A stretch of DNA of 52,207 nucleotides from Pseudomonas fluorescens (GTDB lineage Bacteria; Pseudomonadota; Gammaproteobacteria; Pseudomonadales; Pseudomonadaceae): NCBI RefSeq assembly GCF_005938625.1, contig NZ_VCNJ01000069.1, positions 1 through 52,207 on the forward strand, written 5' to 3'. Both the position numbers and the translations under genes were made by a program. Shown here piece by piece: positions 1 to 11,466 of the stretch (the stretch's first letter is position 1; each line of letters starts with the position of its first letter). The notes under the pieces were generated by a model that worked only from the letters and a program-made list of their open reading frames with translations, had not been told where the DNA came from and made no database searches.

Positions 1-280
1 GGGCGACGTCGGAAGGCTGAGTGGAGGGATTGATCCGGGGGTGGGAGCGCAGCGACCGTTTGGCGCAGCCAAACACAGCGAGAGGAGGTGCAGCGAAGCA
101 AACCGTAGGCGCTGCGCCCGGATCGATCCCGGAGCGAAGGAACCCCGAGCTCCAGCGAGCGGGCCGCACGCAGGAGCAAGCCTTTTTGGTTACTTTGAGG
201 CGTTTGTCAAAAGTGACCCGCCGTAAGGGCGGAACCCTAAGAAGCCGTTACCGCAGCAACGGATCCACCCACAAAATTGA
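1..280. repeat. Intergenic repeat-like segment, no convincing gene
   Basis: No convincing gene lies here. Short ORFs exist on the plus strand, but they have no good ribosome site and read like low-complexity Arg/Ala/Gly translation. The part from about 177 to 240 resembles a sequence that recurs between genes in Pseudomonas (from memory, not searched). It contains two stem-forming pairs: GGTTACTTT with AAAGTGACC around 188-218, and CCGCC with GGGCGG around 218-232. It ends just before the riboswitch. The window starts inside this segment, so its true left end is unknown. Confidence 0.4.
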
Positions 281-313
281 CTAAAATCCCCGAGCCATGC
301 TCTCCTACACAAC

Positions 314-515
314 TTGTTACGGGTGCCCTTCACAGGGTGAAACGGGAAACCGGTGAATCATGTGCTTTACTCAAGCCCATGTCAGTCCGGTGCTGCCCCC
401 GCAACGGTAAGCGAGCGAAGCGTCAAAACCACTGTGCCCGTGCGGCATGGGAAGGTGACGCTTGCAGGTCGGCCTGACGCCAACCCCTCGTGAGCCCGGA
501 GACCGGCCCGCAACA
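314..515 (+). promoter_or_regulatory. Cobalamin (vitamin B12) riboswitch aptamer
   Basis: The leader of cbtB has the conserved landmarks of an adenosylcobalamin aptamer in the right order. They are GGTGCCC near 322, GGGAAACCGGTGAATC near 345-360, the AGTCCGGTGCTGCCCCCGCA core near 384-404, and a B12-box-like GAGCCCGGAGACCGGCC near 492-508. Riboswitches of this family fold around adenosylcobalamin and usually shut off B12 synthesis or uptake genes when the cofactor is plentiful. The four genes downstream are all B12-linked, which fits. Exact ends were placed by eye. Confidence 0.93.
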
Positions 516-576
516 CACAGCCCGCACCTTGTGCGTCGCTGAACATAACAAACCCGCGGTGGGCGGGCGCTGTTCG

Positions 577-607
577 AACCTCTGCGAGCCCGACCCGCAG
601 GGGTTTT
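577..607 (+). terminator. Likely riboswitch expression-platform terminator
   Basis: AACCTCTGCG pairs with CGCAGGGGTT (10 bp, one G-U wobble) around an 8-base loop, and the 3' arm runs straight into TTTT. It sits between the cobalamin aptamer and the cbtB start codon. This is the expected layout of an intrinsic terminator that ligand binding would favour. The competing antiterminator was not worked out. Confidence 0.65.
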
Positions 608-649
608 CATGCGCTCGATTCACCCACTGACATTCCAGAGGGAAGCGCC

Positions 650-847
650 ATGTCGATCATCAGCAGCACCGGCAGCAACACGGACAAAATTTCCAGCACC
701 GCCACCCTGAGCCAACGCCTGACCGCCGCGATCTTTGCGTCGATCCTCGGCGCCAGCCTGGTCTACTTCGCCGGTTTCTCGCACATCGAAGCGGTACACA
801 ACGCCGCCCACGATACCCGCCACAGCGCCGCGTTCCCGTGCCACTGA
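650..847 (+). CDS. cbtB: CbtB-like cobalt transporter subunit
   Basis: This 65-residue protein matches the CbtB family. These are small single-span membrane proteins encoded beside CbtA and thought to help bring cobalt in for B12 synthesis. A polar N-terminus is followed by one membrane span (about residues 24-45, LTAAIFASILGASLVYFAGF). A His-rich tail (HIEAVHNAAHDTRH, ending in PCH) is the presumed metal-binding part. A strong ribosome site (GAGGGAAG) lies 6 bases before the ATG. It is the first gene behind the cobalamin riboswitch and ends 11 bases before cbtA, so co-transcription and B12 repression are likely. Confidence 0.88.
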   Translation: MSIISSTGSNTDKISSTATLSQRLTAAIFASILGASLVYFAGFSHIEAVHNAAHDTRHSAAFPCH

Positions 848-858
848 GACCTGCCGAC

Positions 859-1560
859 ATGATCAAGCGTATTGCGCAAACCGCAGGTTTCACCGGTCTG
901 CTGGCCGCCCTGCTCCTCACTCTGCTGCAAAGCTTCTGGGTATCTCCGCTGATTCTCCAGGCCGAGACGTTCGAGAAAGCCGAGCCTGTTGCAGAAGTTC
1001 ACGAACACGCCGCAGGCACCGCTGCGCACACCCACGACGCCGAAGCCTGGGAGCCGGAAGACGGCTGGCAGCGCGTGGTCTCGACTACTGGCGGCAATCT
1101 GGTGGTTGCAGTGGGTTTCGCCCTGATGCTCGCAGGCCTGTACACCTTGCGCGCCCCGACCAAAACCTCGCAAGGCCTGCTCTGGGGCCTGGCCGGTTAC
1201 GCGACATTCGTACTGGCACCGACAATGGGCCTGCCACCTGAATTGCCGGGCACCGCTGCCGCTGATCTGGCCTCGCGCCAGATGTGGTGGATCGGTACTG
1301 CCGCTTCGACCGCCGTCGGCCTGTCGCTGATTGCGTTCAGCCGTCACTGGCTGATGAAAGTCCTCGGTGTGGCCATCCTTGCTGTCCCACACGTCATTGG
1401 CGCACCGCAGCCGCAAGTGCATTCGATGCTCGCGCCGGAAGCACTGGAAGCCCAGTTCAAAATTGCTTCGCAGTTGACCAACGTGGCGTTCTGGCTGGCC
1501 CTGGGCCTGATCAGCGCCTGGTTGTTCCGCCGCAAAAGCGATGGTCAATACCACGCATGA
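859..1560 (+). CDS. cbtA: CbtA-like cobalt transporter
   Basis: This 233-residue protein is the CbtA partner of CbtB, a predicted multi-span inner-membrane cobalt transporter. About five hydrophobic stretches are visible: near the N-terminus (GFTGLLAALLLTLLQSFWV), two in the middle, and two near the C-terminus. Between the first two lies a His/Glu-rich loop (HEHAAGTAAHTHDAE) suited to metal binding. The ATG at 859 was chosen over the in-frame ATG at 838 because it starts at the typical MIKRIAQ N-terminus and does not overlap cbtB. Its stop overlaps the cobE start (ATGA), which indicates translational coupling. Confidence 0.88.
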   Translation: MIKRIAQTAGFTGLLAALLLTLLQSFWVSPLILQAETFEKAEPVAEVHEHAAGTAAHTHDAEAWEPEDGWQRVVSTTGGNLVVAVGFALMLAGLYTLRAPTKTSQGLLWGLAGYATFVLAPTMGLPPELPGTAAADLASRQMWWIGTAASTAVGLSLIAFSRHWLMKVLGVAILAVPHVIGAPQPQVHSMLAPEALEAQFKIASQLTNVAFWLALGLISAWLFRRKSDGQYHA

Positions 1561-1970
1561 CCGATGACAGCACAGCGCCGACCTTTGTAGTCGGCCTGGG
1601 CTGCCAGCGCGGCTGCCCGGCCAGCACGCTGCGCGCACTGCTCGATCAGGCGTTGCAGGCACATCGCATCGACCTTGAAGCGGTCAAGGCCTTGGCCAGC
1701 ATCGACTTGAAGCGCGATGAGCCGGGTCTGCAAGAACTTGCTGCACAACTGGCCCTGCCCTTGCTGTACTTCAGCAGCGAGGAATTGGCCAGTTATCAGC
1801 AACGACTCAGCCACCATTCGCAAATCGCCTACGAACGCACCGGTTGCTATGGCGTGGCGGAAAGTGCCGCGCTGGCTCTTGCCGAACAGCTCATTCAGGC
1901 ACCGGCAAAACTGCTGATTTCCCGGCAGAAATACGCTCAGGCTACGTTGGCATTGGCCGGCGCGGCGTAA
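1557..1970 (+). CDS. cobE: CobE / CbiG C-terminal-type cobalamin biosynthesis protein
   Basis: This 137-residue protein resembles the CobE/CbiG C-terminal domain family. These proteins take part in the corrin ring-contraction stage of B12 synthesis; the exact role of stand-alone CobE in the aerobic pathway is not well settled. The N-terminal GLGCQRGCP motif (residues 13-21) and the later GCYGVAESAAL segment are typical. The longer reading frame upstream lies inside cbtA and was rejected. The chosen ATG overlaps the cbtA stop by four bases. cobM follows after 81 bases. Confidence 0.85.
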   Translation: MTDDSTAPTFVVGLGCQRGCPASTLRALLDQALQAHRIDLEAVKALASIDLKRDEPGLQELAAQLALPLLYFSSEELASYQQRLSHHSQIAYERTGCYGVAESAALALAEQLIQAPAKLLISRQKYAQATLALAGAA

Positions 1971-2051
1971 AATCCCGATAATCCCCGCCATTGATCATGA
2001 GCGTTGTTCATCTGCAACGTGGTCGTGCCCTCTTTTACTCAGGATTCAAAG

Positions 2052-2798
2052 ATGACCGTCTACTTCATCGGCGCCGGCCCCGGCGACCCGGAATTGATCA
2101 CCGTCAAAGGCCAGCGACTGATCCGCAGTTGCCCGGTGATTATCTATGCAGGTTCGTTGGTGCCGGCGGCGGTGCTCGAAGGGCATCACGCTGAGACGGT
2201 GGTCAACAGCGCTGAGTTGCACCTTGAACAGATCATCGACCTGATCAAAACCGCGCATGCCAGAGGTCAGGATGTGGCGCGAGTGCATTCCGGCGATCCG
2301 AGCCTGTATGGCGCAATCGGCGAGCAGATCCGTTATCTGCGGGAGCTGAATATTCCGTTCGAGATCATCCCGGGAGTGACGGCAACGGCAGCCTGTGCGG
2401 CGTTGCTTGGGGCGGAGCTGACGCTGCCGGATGTGTCGCAAACTGTGATTCTGACCCGCTACGCCGACAAGACCGCGATGCCGGCAGGCGAAGAACTCGG
2501 CAGTCTGGCGCAGCATGGCGCGACCATGGCGATTCATCTGGGGGTCAATCATCTGGACAAAATCCTGACCGAGCTGCTGCCGCATTACGGTGCCGATTGC
2601 CCGATCGCGGTGATTCACCGGGCGACGTGGCCGGATCAGGATTGGGTGGTGGGAACGCTGGCCGATATCGCCGGGAAGGTTGCGGCCAAGGGGTTTCGGC
2701 GTACGGCGTTGATTCTGGTTGGGCGTGTGTTGGGCAGTGAAGTGTTCAGCGAGTCATCGCTGTATCGCGCGGGGCATGCCCACCTTTATCGCCCTTGA
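2052..2798 (+). CDS. cobM: Precorrin-4 C11-methyltransferase
   Basis: This 248-residue SAM-dependent methyltransferase adds the C-11 methyl group to precorrin-4 in aerobic corrin ring synthesis. It has the tetrapyrrole methylase signatures: GAGPGDPEL at residues 7-15, the VHSGDPSLYGA loop near the middle, and PGVTA after it. Length is normal for CobM. An in-frame ATG at 2004 would add 16 residues, but MTVYFIGAG is the usual start. It is the last gene of the riboswitch-led set and is followed by a REP pair and a terminator. Confidence 0.93.
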   Translation: MTVYFIGAGPGDPELITVKGQRLIRSCPVIIYAGSLVPAAVLEGHHAETVVNSAELHLEQIIDLIKTAHARGQDVARVHSGDPSLYGAIGEQIRYLRELNIPFEIIPGVTATAACAALLGAELTLPDVSQTVILTRYADKTAMPAGEELGSLAQHGATMAIHLGVNHLDKILTELLPHYGADCPIAVIHRATWPDQDWVVGTLADIAGKVAAKGFRRTALILVGRVLGSEVFSESSLYRAGHAHLYRP

Positions 2799-2803
2799 AG
2801 GCC

Positions 2804-2872
2804 CCTTCGCGAGCAAGCTCGCTCCCACATATGGAATGCGATCAAATGTGGGAGCGAGCTTGCTCGCGAAGG
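2804..2872. repeat. Inverted REP pair
   Basis: CCTTCGCGAGCAAGCTCGCTCCCACAT is followed after a short spacer by its near-perfect inverse, ATGTGGGAGCGAGCTTGCTCGCGAAGG. This is the Pseudomonas REP class also seen at 30334-30411. The long hairpin lies just after cobM and could protect or end that transcript. Confidence 0.85.
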
Positions 2873-2907
2873 CGTCGGTACATTTCATCCATAAAAAACT
2901 CACCCAT

Positions 2908-2938
2908 AAAAAAACGGCGCTCACGGGGCGCCGTTTTT
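2908..2938. terminator. Bidirectional intrinsic terminator between cobM and nfuA
   Basis: AAAAAACGGCGC, a short loop, then GCGCCGTTTTT. A GC stem (CGGCGC/GCGCCG) is flanked by A and T runs, so it can work on both strands. It lies 20 bases past the nfuA stop on the minus strand and about 110 bases past the cobM stop on the plus strand. Confidence 0.85.
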
Positions 2939-2957
2939 CATGTCCGCAGCGAACGCC

Positions 2958-3542
2958 TTAGTAGTAGGCGTTTTCTTTCTGCGTGTGGTCGGTTACGTCG
3001 CGAACGCCTTTCAGCTCGGGAATGCGCTCGAGCAGCGTGCGCTCGATGCCTTCCTTCAAGGTCACGTCCGCCTGGCCGCAGCCCTGGCAACCGCCACCGA
3101 ACTGCAGAACGGCGATGCCGTCTTCAACCACATCGATCAGGCTGACCTGACCGCCGTGGCTGGCCAGCCCCGGGTTGATTTCGGTTTGCAGGTAGTAGTT
3201 GATACGCTCGTTGACCGGGCTGTCGGCGTTGACCATCGGTACTTTGGCGTTTGGCGCCTTGATGGTCAGCTGGCCGCCCATGCGGTCGGTGGCGTAGTCG
3301 ACGACGGCGTCATCGAGAAACGCTTCGCTGAAGTGATCGATATAAGCGGTGAAGCTTTTCAGCCCCAGCGCGGTATCTTCAGGTTTTTCTTCGCCCGGCT
3401 TGCAGTAGGCAATGCAGGTTTCGGCGTACTGGGTGCCAGGCTGGGTGATAAAGACGCGGATGCCGATGCCCGGGGTGTTCTGCTTGGAGAGCAGATCGGC
3501 CAGGTAATCGTGGGCGGCGTCGGTAATGGTAATAGCGGTCAT
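2958..3542 (-). CDS. nfuA: Fe-S biogenesis protein NfuA
   Basis: This 194-residue protein is NfuA, a carrier that receives [4Fe-4S] clusters and delivers them to apoproteins in the cytoplasm. Residues 1-95 form a degenerate A-type carrier domain, and residues 105-194 form the Nfu domain. The cluster-binding CxxC lies in GGGCQGCGQ, with cysteines at 152 and 155. Length matches the proteobacterial family. It lies 57 bases downstream of an acyltransferase on the same strand and is followed by a clear terminator. The sequence shows nothing about its regulation. Confidence 0.95.
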   Translation of the reverse strand: MTAITITDAAHDYLADLLSKQNTPGIGIRVFITQPGTQYAETCIAYCKPGEEKPEDTALGLKSFTAYIDHFSEAFLDDAVVDYATDRMGGQLTIKAPNAKVPMVNADSPVNERINYYLQTEINPGLASHGGQVSLIDVVEDGIAVLQFGGGCQGCGQADVTLKEGIERTLLERIPELKGVRDVTDHTQKENAYY

Positions 3543-3599
3543 GGAAACTCCTCGCAGGCTTGGGCGCAGTTTACGCCAATCGTTGCGCCGGACAAAGTC

Positions 3600-4622
3600 C
3601 TAGTATTTTTGTCGGGAAAGATTCTCGTCCGCCCCGTTGTCGATCCGCGCCTTGAGCCAGCGATAACTGCGTTTTTCCACCCATTCGTAGCTCAGCCAAG
3701 AGCCGACGCCGATGGCCAGCGCACACACGACAAACATCAAATACGGGTTGATGCCGTAGCGCCGGGCCAGATACCCGCCTGCCGACAACACCAGAACGTG
3801 CATCAGATACACCGAATATGAGCAATCGCCGAGCAGCTTGAGGACACGACTGCGCTCGACATAACGCTCCAGCGCGATACAAGCCATCACCAGCACCGCA
3901 CTCGGTACACCCCAGTTGAGCAGCCTCGGCGCCGGTGCCAGATGATAAATCGCCAGCAACGCCGCAACGATGGCCGCCAGCGGCAGCCACAGTCCCGCAC
4001 CGATCCAGCCCCGGCGATAAAGCATGCCGATGCCAATCCCCAGCAGAAACTCATAGACGATGTCCGAACGGTAAAACTCGCTGATCCAGCCAAACCCGGT
4101 CCACGCCTGACTCACTGCAAACAGCAACGCCGCGACTACCAGCAGGCGCACCTGCAAGCGAAACAGCAGCGCCCAGGCGAACAGCACGTAAAACAGGATT
4201 TCGTAATTCAGGGTCCAGCCGACATTCAGCGTTGGATAGAAGCCGTAGCCGCCGGGGTTTTCAGTCGGAATGAACAGCAACGACAACAGCAGATGCCCCC
4301 AATCCACGCTCTGGTCCGGCAGCAACGGCTGGGCGAACACCACCAGCAGCGCCATCAACAGCGTATACAGCCAATACGCCGGGACGATGCGAAACAGCCG
4401 ATACAACAGAAAGCGCGCCGGTGGCAGCGGTTTGTGTTCAGTCGAGAGGAAAATCACCAGGCCGCTGATGACAAAAAACACATCGACGCCCACTGCACCT
4501 TTATCGATGAACAGTTGCCCGATGGGACCGCGTGCTTTGAAATCAAAGAAAATCTGCATGAAGTGATGGCAGACCACCGTCCACGCGGCCAGCGCACGCA
4601 GGGCTTGCACTGAAATCAACAT
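3600..4622 (-). CDS. Acyltransferase 3 family membrane protein
   Basis: This 340-residue protein belongs to the acyltransferase-3 (OafA/NodX-like) family, which moves acetyl or other acyl groups onto sugars of surface polysaccharide or lipid in the inner membrane. Family landmarks are the early RALAAWTVVCHHF segment, with the predicted catalytic His pair at residues 19-20, and the DVFFVISGLVIF motif. About ten hydrophobic spans follow, ending in a basic C-terminal tail. There is no periplasmic SGNH domain. The acceptor cannot be told from the sequence. No polysaccharide cluster surrounds it; nfuA lies just downstream on the same strand. Confidence 0.85.
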   Translation of the reverse strand: MLISVQALRALAAWTVVCHHFMQIFFDFKARGPIGQLFIDKGAVGVDVFFVISGLVIFLSTEHKPLPPARFLLYRLFRIVPAYWLYTLLMALLVVFAQPLLPDQSVDWGHLLLSLLFIPTENPGGYGFYPTLNVGWTLNYEILFYVLFAWALLFRLQVRLLVVAALLFAVSQAWTGFGWISEFYRSDIVYEFLLGIGIGMLYRRGWIGAGLWLPLAAIVAALLAIYHLAPAPRLLNWGVPSAVLVMACIALERYVERSRVLKLLGDCSYSVYLMHVLVLSAGGYLARRYGINPYLMFVVCALAIGVGSWLSYEWVEKRSYRWLKARIDNGADENLSRQKY

Positions 4623-4660
4623 CTGCCGCTCCCGTCCTCACCCTCAAATCCACCTCAATC

Positions 4661-4752
4661 CCTGTAGGAGCTGCGGCACGCTGCGATCTTTTGATCTTGA
4701 TTCTGAAAGATCAAAAGATCGCAGCCTCGTTTCACTCGACAGCTCCTACAGG
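4661..4752. repeat. Long palindromic REP-type element
   Basis: CCTGTAGGAGCTG at the left end is matched by CAGCTCCTACAGG at the right end. A second nested palindrome in the centre is CTGCGATCTTTTGATCTT with its inverse. This is a typical fluorescent-pseudomonad intergenic repeat. It fills most of the gap between the acyltransferase start and the cti stop. Confidence 0.85.
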
Positions 4753-4800
4753 GGATTTGTGTGTTACCTGAAGCTGTGACAGTCGGCCAATCTGAATCGA

Positions 4801-7107
4801 TCAAAGATTCTCGTAGCGGTTCATGTCCAGCACGCCCTCTTCCACCGGATCGGTTTCGTGGATGTACTGACTCAAATCGTGGAAATAGAACCAGAATTGC
4901 GGATGACTGCGGCGAATTCCCCAGCGTTCGACGATTTTCTCGAAGCGGTTGGCATCCTTGGCGTTTTCCATCGCATCGACAAACGCCGGCACCTGATCGG
5001 CCGGGACGTTGAAGATGAAGTTCGGATAACTGCTGAGCACGCCCGGGTAAATGGTCAGCGTGTCCAGCCCGGGCTGATAACGCAGCGACTCGCCCAACAG
5101 GAACGCCACGTTACTGTGCGCGCGGTTGCGCAGCAGGCTGTAGACCTCTCGTTTGCCGCTGGCGGTTTCAACGCGCAGCATGCTGGCTTCCGGCAGTTGG
5201 TCGATGACCTTCAAGCCGGCGGCCGGGCGCGAAGTCAGGCGACTTAACGCCTGCTCGGCGTTTTGCAGCGCCGGGTCGATATTCGGCCGTGAGCAGTAAG
5301 CGCCGTCGCAACGGTTGATCGGATCGGGCCGCGCATTGAGATCGCCGTAACGCGCCAGCAATTGCATGGCGAAGTCGTATTTCGGGTCTTTCTCATCGAG
5401 CTTAAGCGCAGTCGGTTTGTCGTCATCGATTGACTCGTAATCGAGCCACATCTTGAACTGGCCGCTGCTCTGGTACCAATCGTCGAGGAAATCCTCACGA
5501 GAGTCGGCGGGCATCAGGCGCAAGAAGTTCTGCTCAGCGCCGTTACGGATCAGGTCGAAATACAGGCGGGTCTGCGCCTGATGCGAGACGTTGCCGAACA
5601 CATCGAAGTTGACTGCCAACTGGTAATACGTGCGCTCCAGCAGCGGATAGTCGAACAACCACATTGTCTGCGGCACCTCGCCGATCAGGCCTTTGGTCAC
5701 CGAAGCACTGTCGAAGTGGCGGAAAATGCTCAGCAGCGCGTTGTCATTGCCGGCCCACAGGGTCGACCAGCTCGGCGCAGGCACATCGGCGTAGCTGTCG
5801 CGTCGCAACGCCTCGTACTCGTTACGTTTGTTGCGATAGTTGTGCCAAAGGCTCAACACACTGCCTACATCGTCGTTCTGCCCGGGCATGGCCAGCAGCG
5901 GCGTGGCCTGACCGCGATAGTTCGGATCAGTAATATAGAGGTCGTGTTCCGGTGCCTGGAACAGTGCCCAGAAGTTGTCGCGGATCACGTCGGTCGCAAT
6001 CTGCCCACGGCACACCGGGCCGCGAATAAAGGTGCGGACGAAGTATTCGGCGTTGTCGAGCATGAACTGATAACGCGCCTGCGCCGGAATCGCCTCGAAT
6101 GTCGCGAAGGGATTGGCACGGCTCTGCGGGCCGTAACCCGGCAGGGCATTGACCTGCCAGTTGCCGCTGTAAAACAGGCTTTTCACCCGCGCCATCTTCG
6201 CCGCGCTCAGCGGATAGGTGATGTGGGTTTTATGCACAATCACACCTTGCACCGGCCACAAACGGTAATACACCTGAGTGCCCGGATCGTCGTTCGGGCG
6301 GCGAGTGGCGATAAGGTCGATCGGCTGCCCGCTCGGTGTGCGCGAACGCACCCACTGGAAGTAATGCCCTGGCTCGCCGTCCTTGAAGTAGATGTGCGCG
6401 AGGTACCAGTGCTCGTACAACCAGCGGCCGACCAGGCTTTGCCGCGCGCCGGGCATGTTGAGCAGGTTCTCCCACTGGACGATTTGCAACGCCTCCTTGG
6501 CGCTCGGCGCCAGGCCTTGCTCGTCAATCGGCGCACCTGACGCCAGCCAGCGCTGCAGCGTCTGATATTGCTGATCGGTCAGCCCGGTGACCGCCAGCGG
6601 CATGCCTTCTTTCGGATGAGCGCCGGCGTAGCCTTCGAACTCGGCGGGCAGCGCGCACATGTTCTCGCGATTCAGGCCCAGCACGATGTCTTGCGGGAGT
6701 TTGGCGTTCGGTGTCAGCGGCGTCTTGTGCCCGAGTTCGAGCATGCGCGCCATCAGCGCCGCCTGACTGCCCTGCGCGTCGAGCACTGAATAGAAGTCTT
6801 TCTGCTGCCAGGCACGCTTGCCAAAGGCGTCGTAGAACAGCCGAGTGGTCGGTGCCGCTTGTGTGCGCTCGCCATCGTAAACCGGCATCTTGCTGGCGCC
6901 ACGGGCCGCGCCCTCGCCACTGCCCAGATTCAACTGGCAAGCCGAGTCGTAGCAGGCATGGCAGGCCACGCACTTCTCGGTGAAGATTGGCTGGATGTCG
7001 CGGACGTACGAAATCGACTGAGAAATGGCAGGCACAGTCGCTGGCTCTTGCGCCACGGCGCCCCAGCTGAGAAACAGCAACACAAAACCAATGACGCGGT
7101 AAGACAT
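4801..7107 (-). CDS. cti: Fatty acid cis/trans isomerase
   Basis: This 768-residue protein is Cti, the periplasmic haem enzyme that turns cis-unsaturated membrane fatty acids into trans forms, which stiffens the membrane against solvents and heat. The start at 7107 gives a clear signal peptide (MSYRVIGFVLLFLSWGAVAQ, cut near residue 20); 29 further in-frame residues upstream are not needed. The haem-binding CVACH lies at residues 46-50, in the cytochrome-c-like position usual for Cti. Length is normal. It is divergent from metH with a gap of 154 bases. Confidence 0.95.
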   Translation of the reverse strand: MSYRVIGFVLLFLSWGAVAQEPATVPAISQSISYVRDIQPIFTEKCVACHACYDSACQLNLGSGEGAARGASKMPVYDGERTQAAPTTRLFYDAFGKRAWQQKDFYSVLDAQGSQAALMARMLELGHKTPLTPNAKLPQDIVLGLNRENMCALPAEFEGYAGAHPKEGMPLAVTGLTDQQYQTLQRWLASGAPIDEQGLAPSAKEALQIVQWENLLNMPGARQSLVGRWLYEHWYLAHIYFKDGEPGHYFQWVRSRTPSGQPIDLIATRRPNDDPGTQVYYRLWPVQGVIVHKTHITYPLSAAKMARVKSLFYSGNWQVNALPGYGPQSRANPFATFEAIPAQARYQFMLDNAEYFVRTFIRGPVCRGQIATDVIRDNFWALFQAPEHDLYITDPNYRGQATPLLAMPGQNDDVGSVLSLWHNYRNKRNEYEALRRDSYADVPAPSWSTLWAGNDNALLSIFRHFDSASVTKGLIGEVPQTMWLFDYPLLERTYYQLAVNFDVFGNVSHQAQTRLYFDLIRNGAEQNFLRLMPADSREDFLDDWYQSSGQFKMWLDYESIDDDKPTALKLDEKDPKYDFAMQLLARYGDLNARPDPINRCDGAYCSRPNIDPALQNAEQALSRLTSRPAAGLKVIDQLPEASMLRVETASGKREVYSLLRNRAHSNVAFLLGESLRYQPGLDTLTIYPGVLSSYPNFIFNVPADQVPAFVDAMENAKDANRFEKIVERWGIRRSHPQFWFYFHDLSQYIHETDPVEEGVLDMNRYENL

Positions 7108-7216
7108 GCTGCTGATCCCGATTGTAAAAAAACGCCGCGATTCTACAGTATGACGCTCGTACCAACATGAGCGATATTCATGCAAAAGCCCCACGTGCTC
7201 TAAAAGCGCACAGGTT

Positions 7217-7225
7217 TGCTATGAT
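7217..7225 (+). promoter_or_regulatory. Candidate extended -10 promoter of metH
   Basis: TGCTATGAT reads as an extended -10 (TGn followed by TATGAT), 36 bases before the metH ATG. No good -35 is visible, which is common for extended -10 promoters. This is a visual match only. Confidence 0.4.
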
Positions 7226-7261
7226 CCCGCTCCTTCGTAATGGTCTTTCCGAGTAGTCCAA

Positions 7262-10972
<3,711 letters not shown>

Positions 10973-11034
10973 GCAGCCTCCGCCAGCGCCTACAGGTGCC
11001 CGCGTCGTTCACAAATCTTGTGAACCAACGCTAA

Positions 11035-11130
11035 ACCTGTGGGAGCTGGCTTGCCAGCGATGGCGTCGGGTCAGCCAACATTGATGTCGCGTGTGCCGGC
11101 CTCATCGCTGGCAAGCCAGTCCCACAGGGT
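11035..11130. repeat. Inverted REP pair
   Basis: ACCTGTGGGAGCTGGCTTGCCAGCGATG is followed, after about 45 bases, by its inverse CATCGCTGGCAAGCCAGTCCCACAGGGT. This is the same class as the repeat at 44491-44589. It lies between metH and the DUF2970 gene. Confidence 0.85.
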
Positions 11131-11242
11131 TTCGGGGATGCTCGCTCACCCCTCTCTCCTGCCCATTTCCCACATTTGTTTTTGCAGTGCTCGTGAAAGG
11201 GTTGGCTATGCTTGTCTGACACACACGGCAGACGAGGGATTT

Positions 11243-11461
11243 ATGGACGATCCAGTCGACAACAAACCGCCGACCTTCTGGCAGATGCTGCACAGCGTCA
11301 TGGCGGCGGCGTTCGGGGTGCAGAGCGGCAAGAACCGGGCAAGGGATTTCACCCATGGCAAGCCCAGCCATTTCGTGGTGCTGGGCATTCTTTTTACGGC
11401 TGTGTTTGCGTTGACGCTATTTGCCATCGTCAAACTGGTGCTGCATTTCGCCGGGGTTTGA
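11243..11461 (+). CDS. DUF2970 family small membrane protein
   Basis: This 72-residue protein matches DUF2970: a PPTFWQMLHSVMAAAFGVQSGKNRARDF stretch followed by one C-terminal membrane span (FVVLGILFTAVFALTLFAIVKLVL). The AAFGVQS and RDF signatures are typical. The function of the family is unknown. The ATG at 11243 follows a GAGGGATTT ribosome site; the longer open frame upstream runs through the REP pair and was rejected. A possible -10 (TATGCT, 11207-11212) lies 30 bases before the start. It converges with the binding protein gene that ends at 11467. Confidence 0.8.
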   Translation: MDDPVDNKPPTFWQMLHSVMAAAFGVQSGKNRARDFTHGKPSHFVVLGILFTAVFALTLFAIVKLVLHFAGV

Positions 11462-11466
11462 CGAAA

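Noticed and set aside
21..284. Short plus-strand ORFs in the first 480 bases
   Set aside because: No ribosome sites; they run through repeat-like and riboswitch sequence.
2940..3821. A 293-codon plus-strand frame opposite nfuA and the acyltransferase end
   Set aside because: It spans two real minus-strand genes and has no family similarity.
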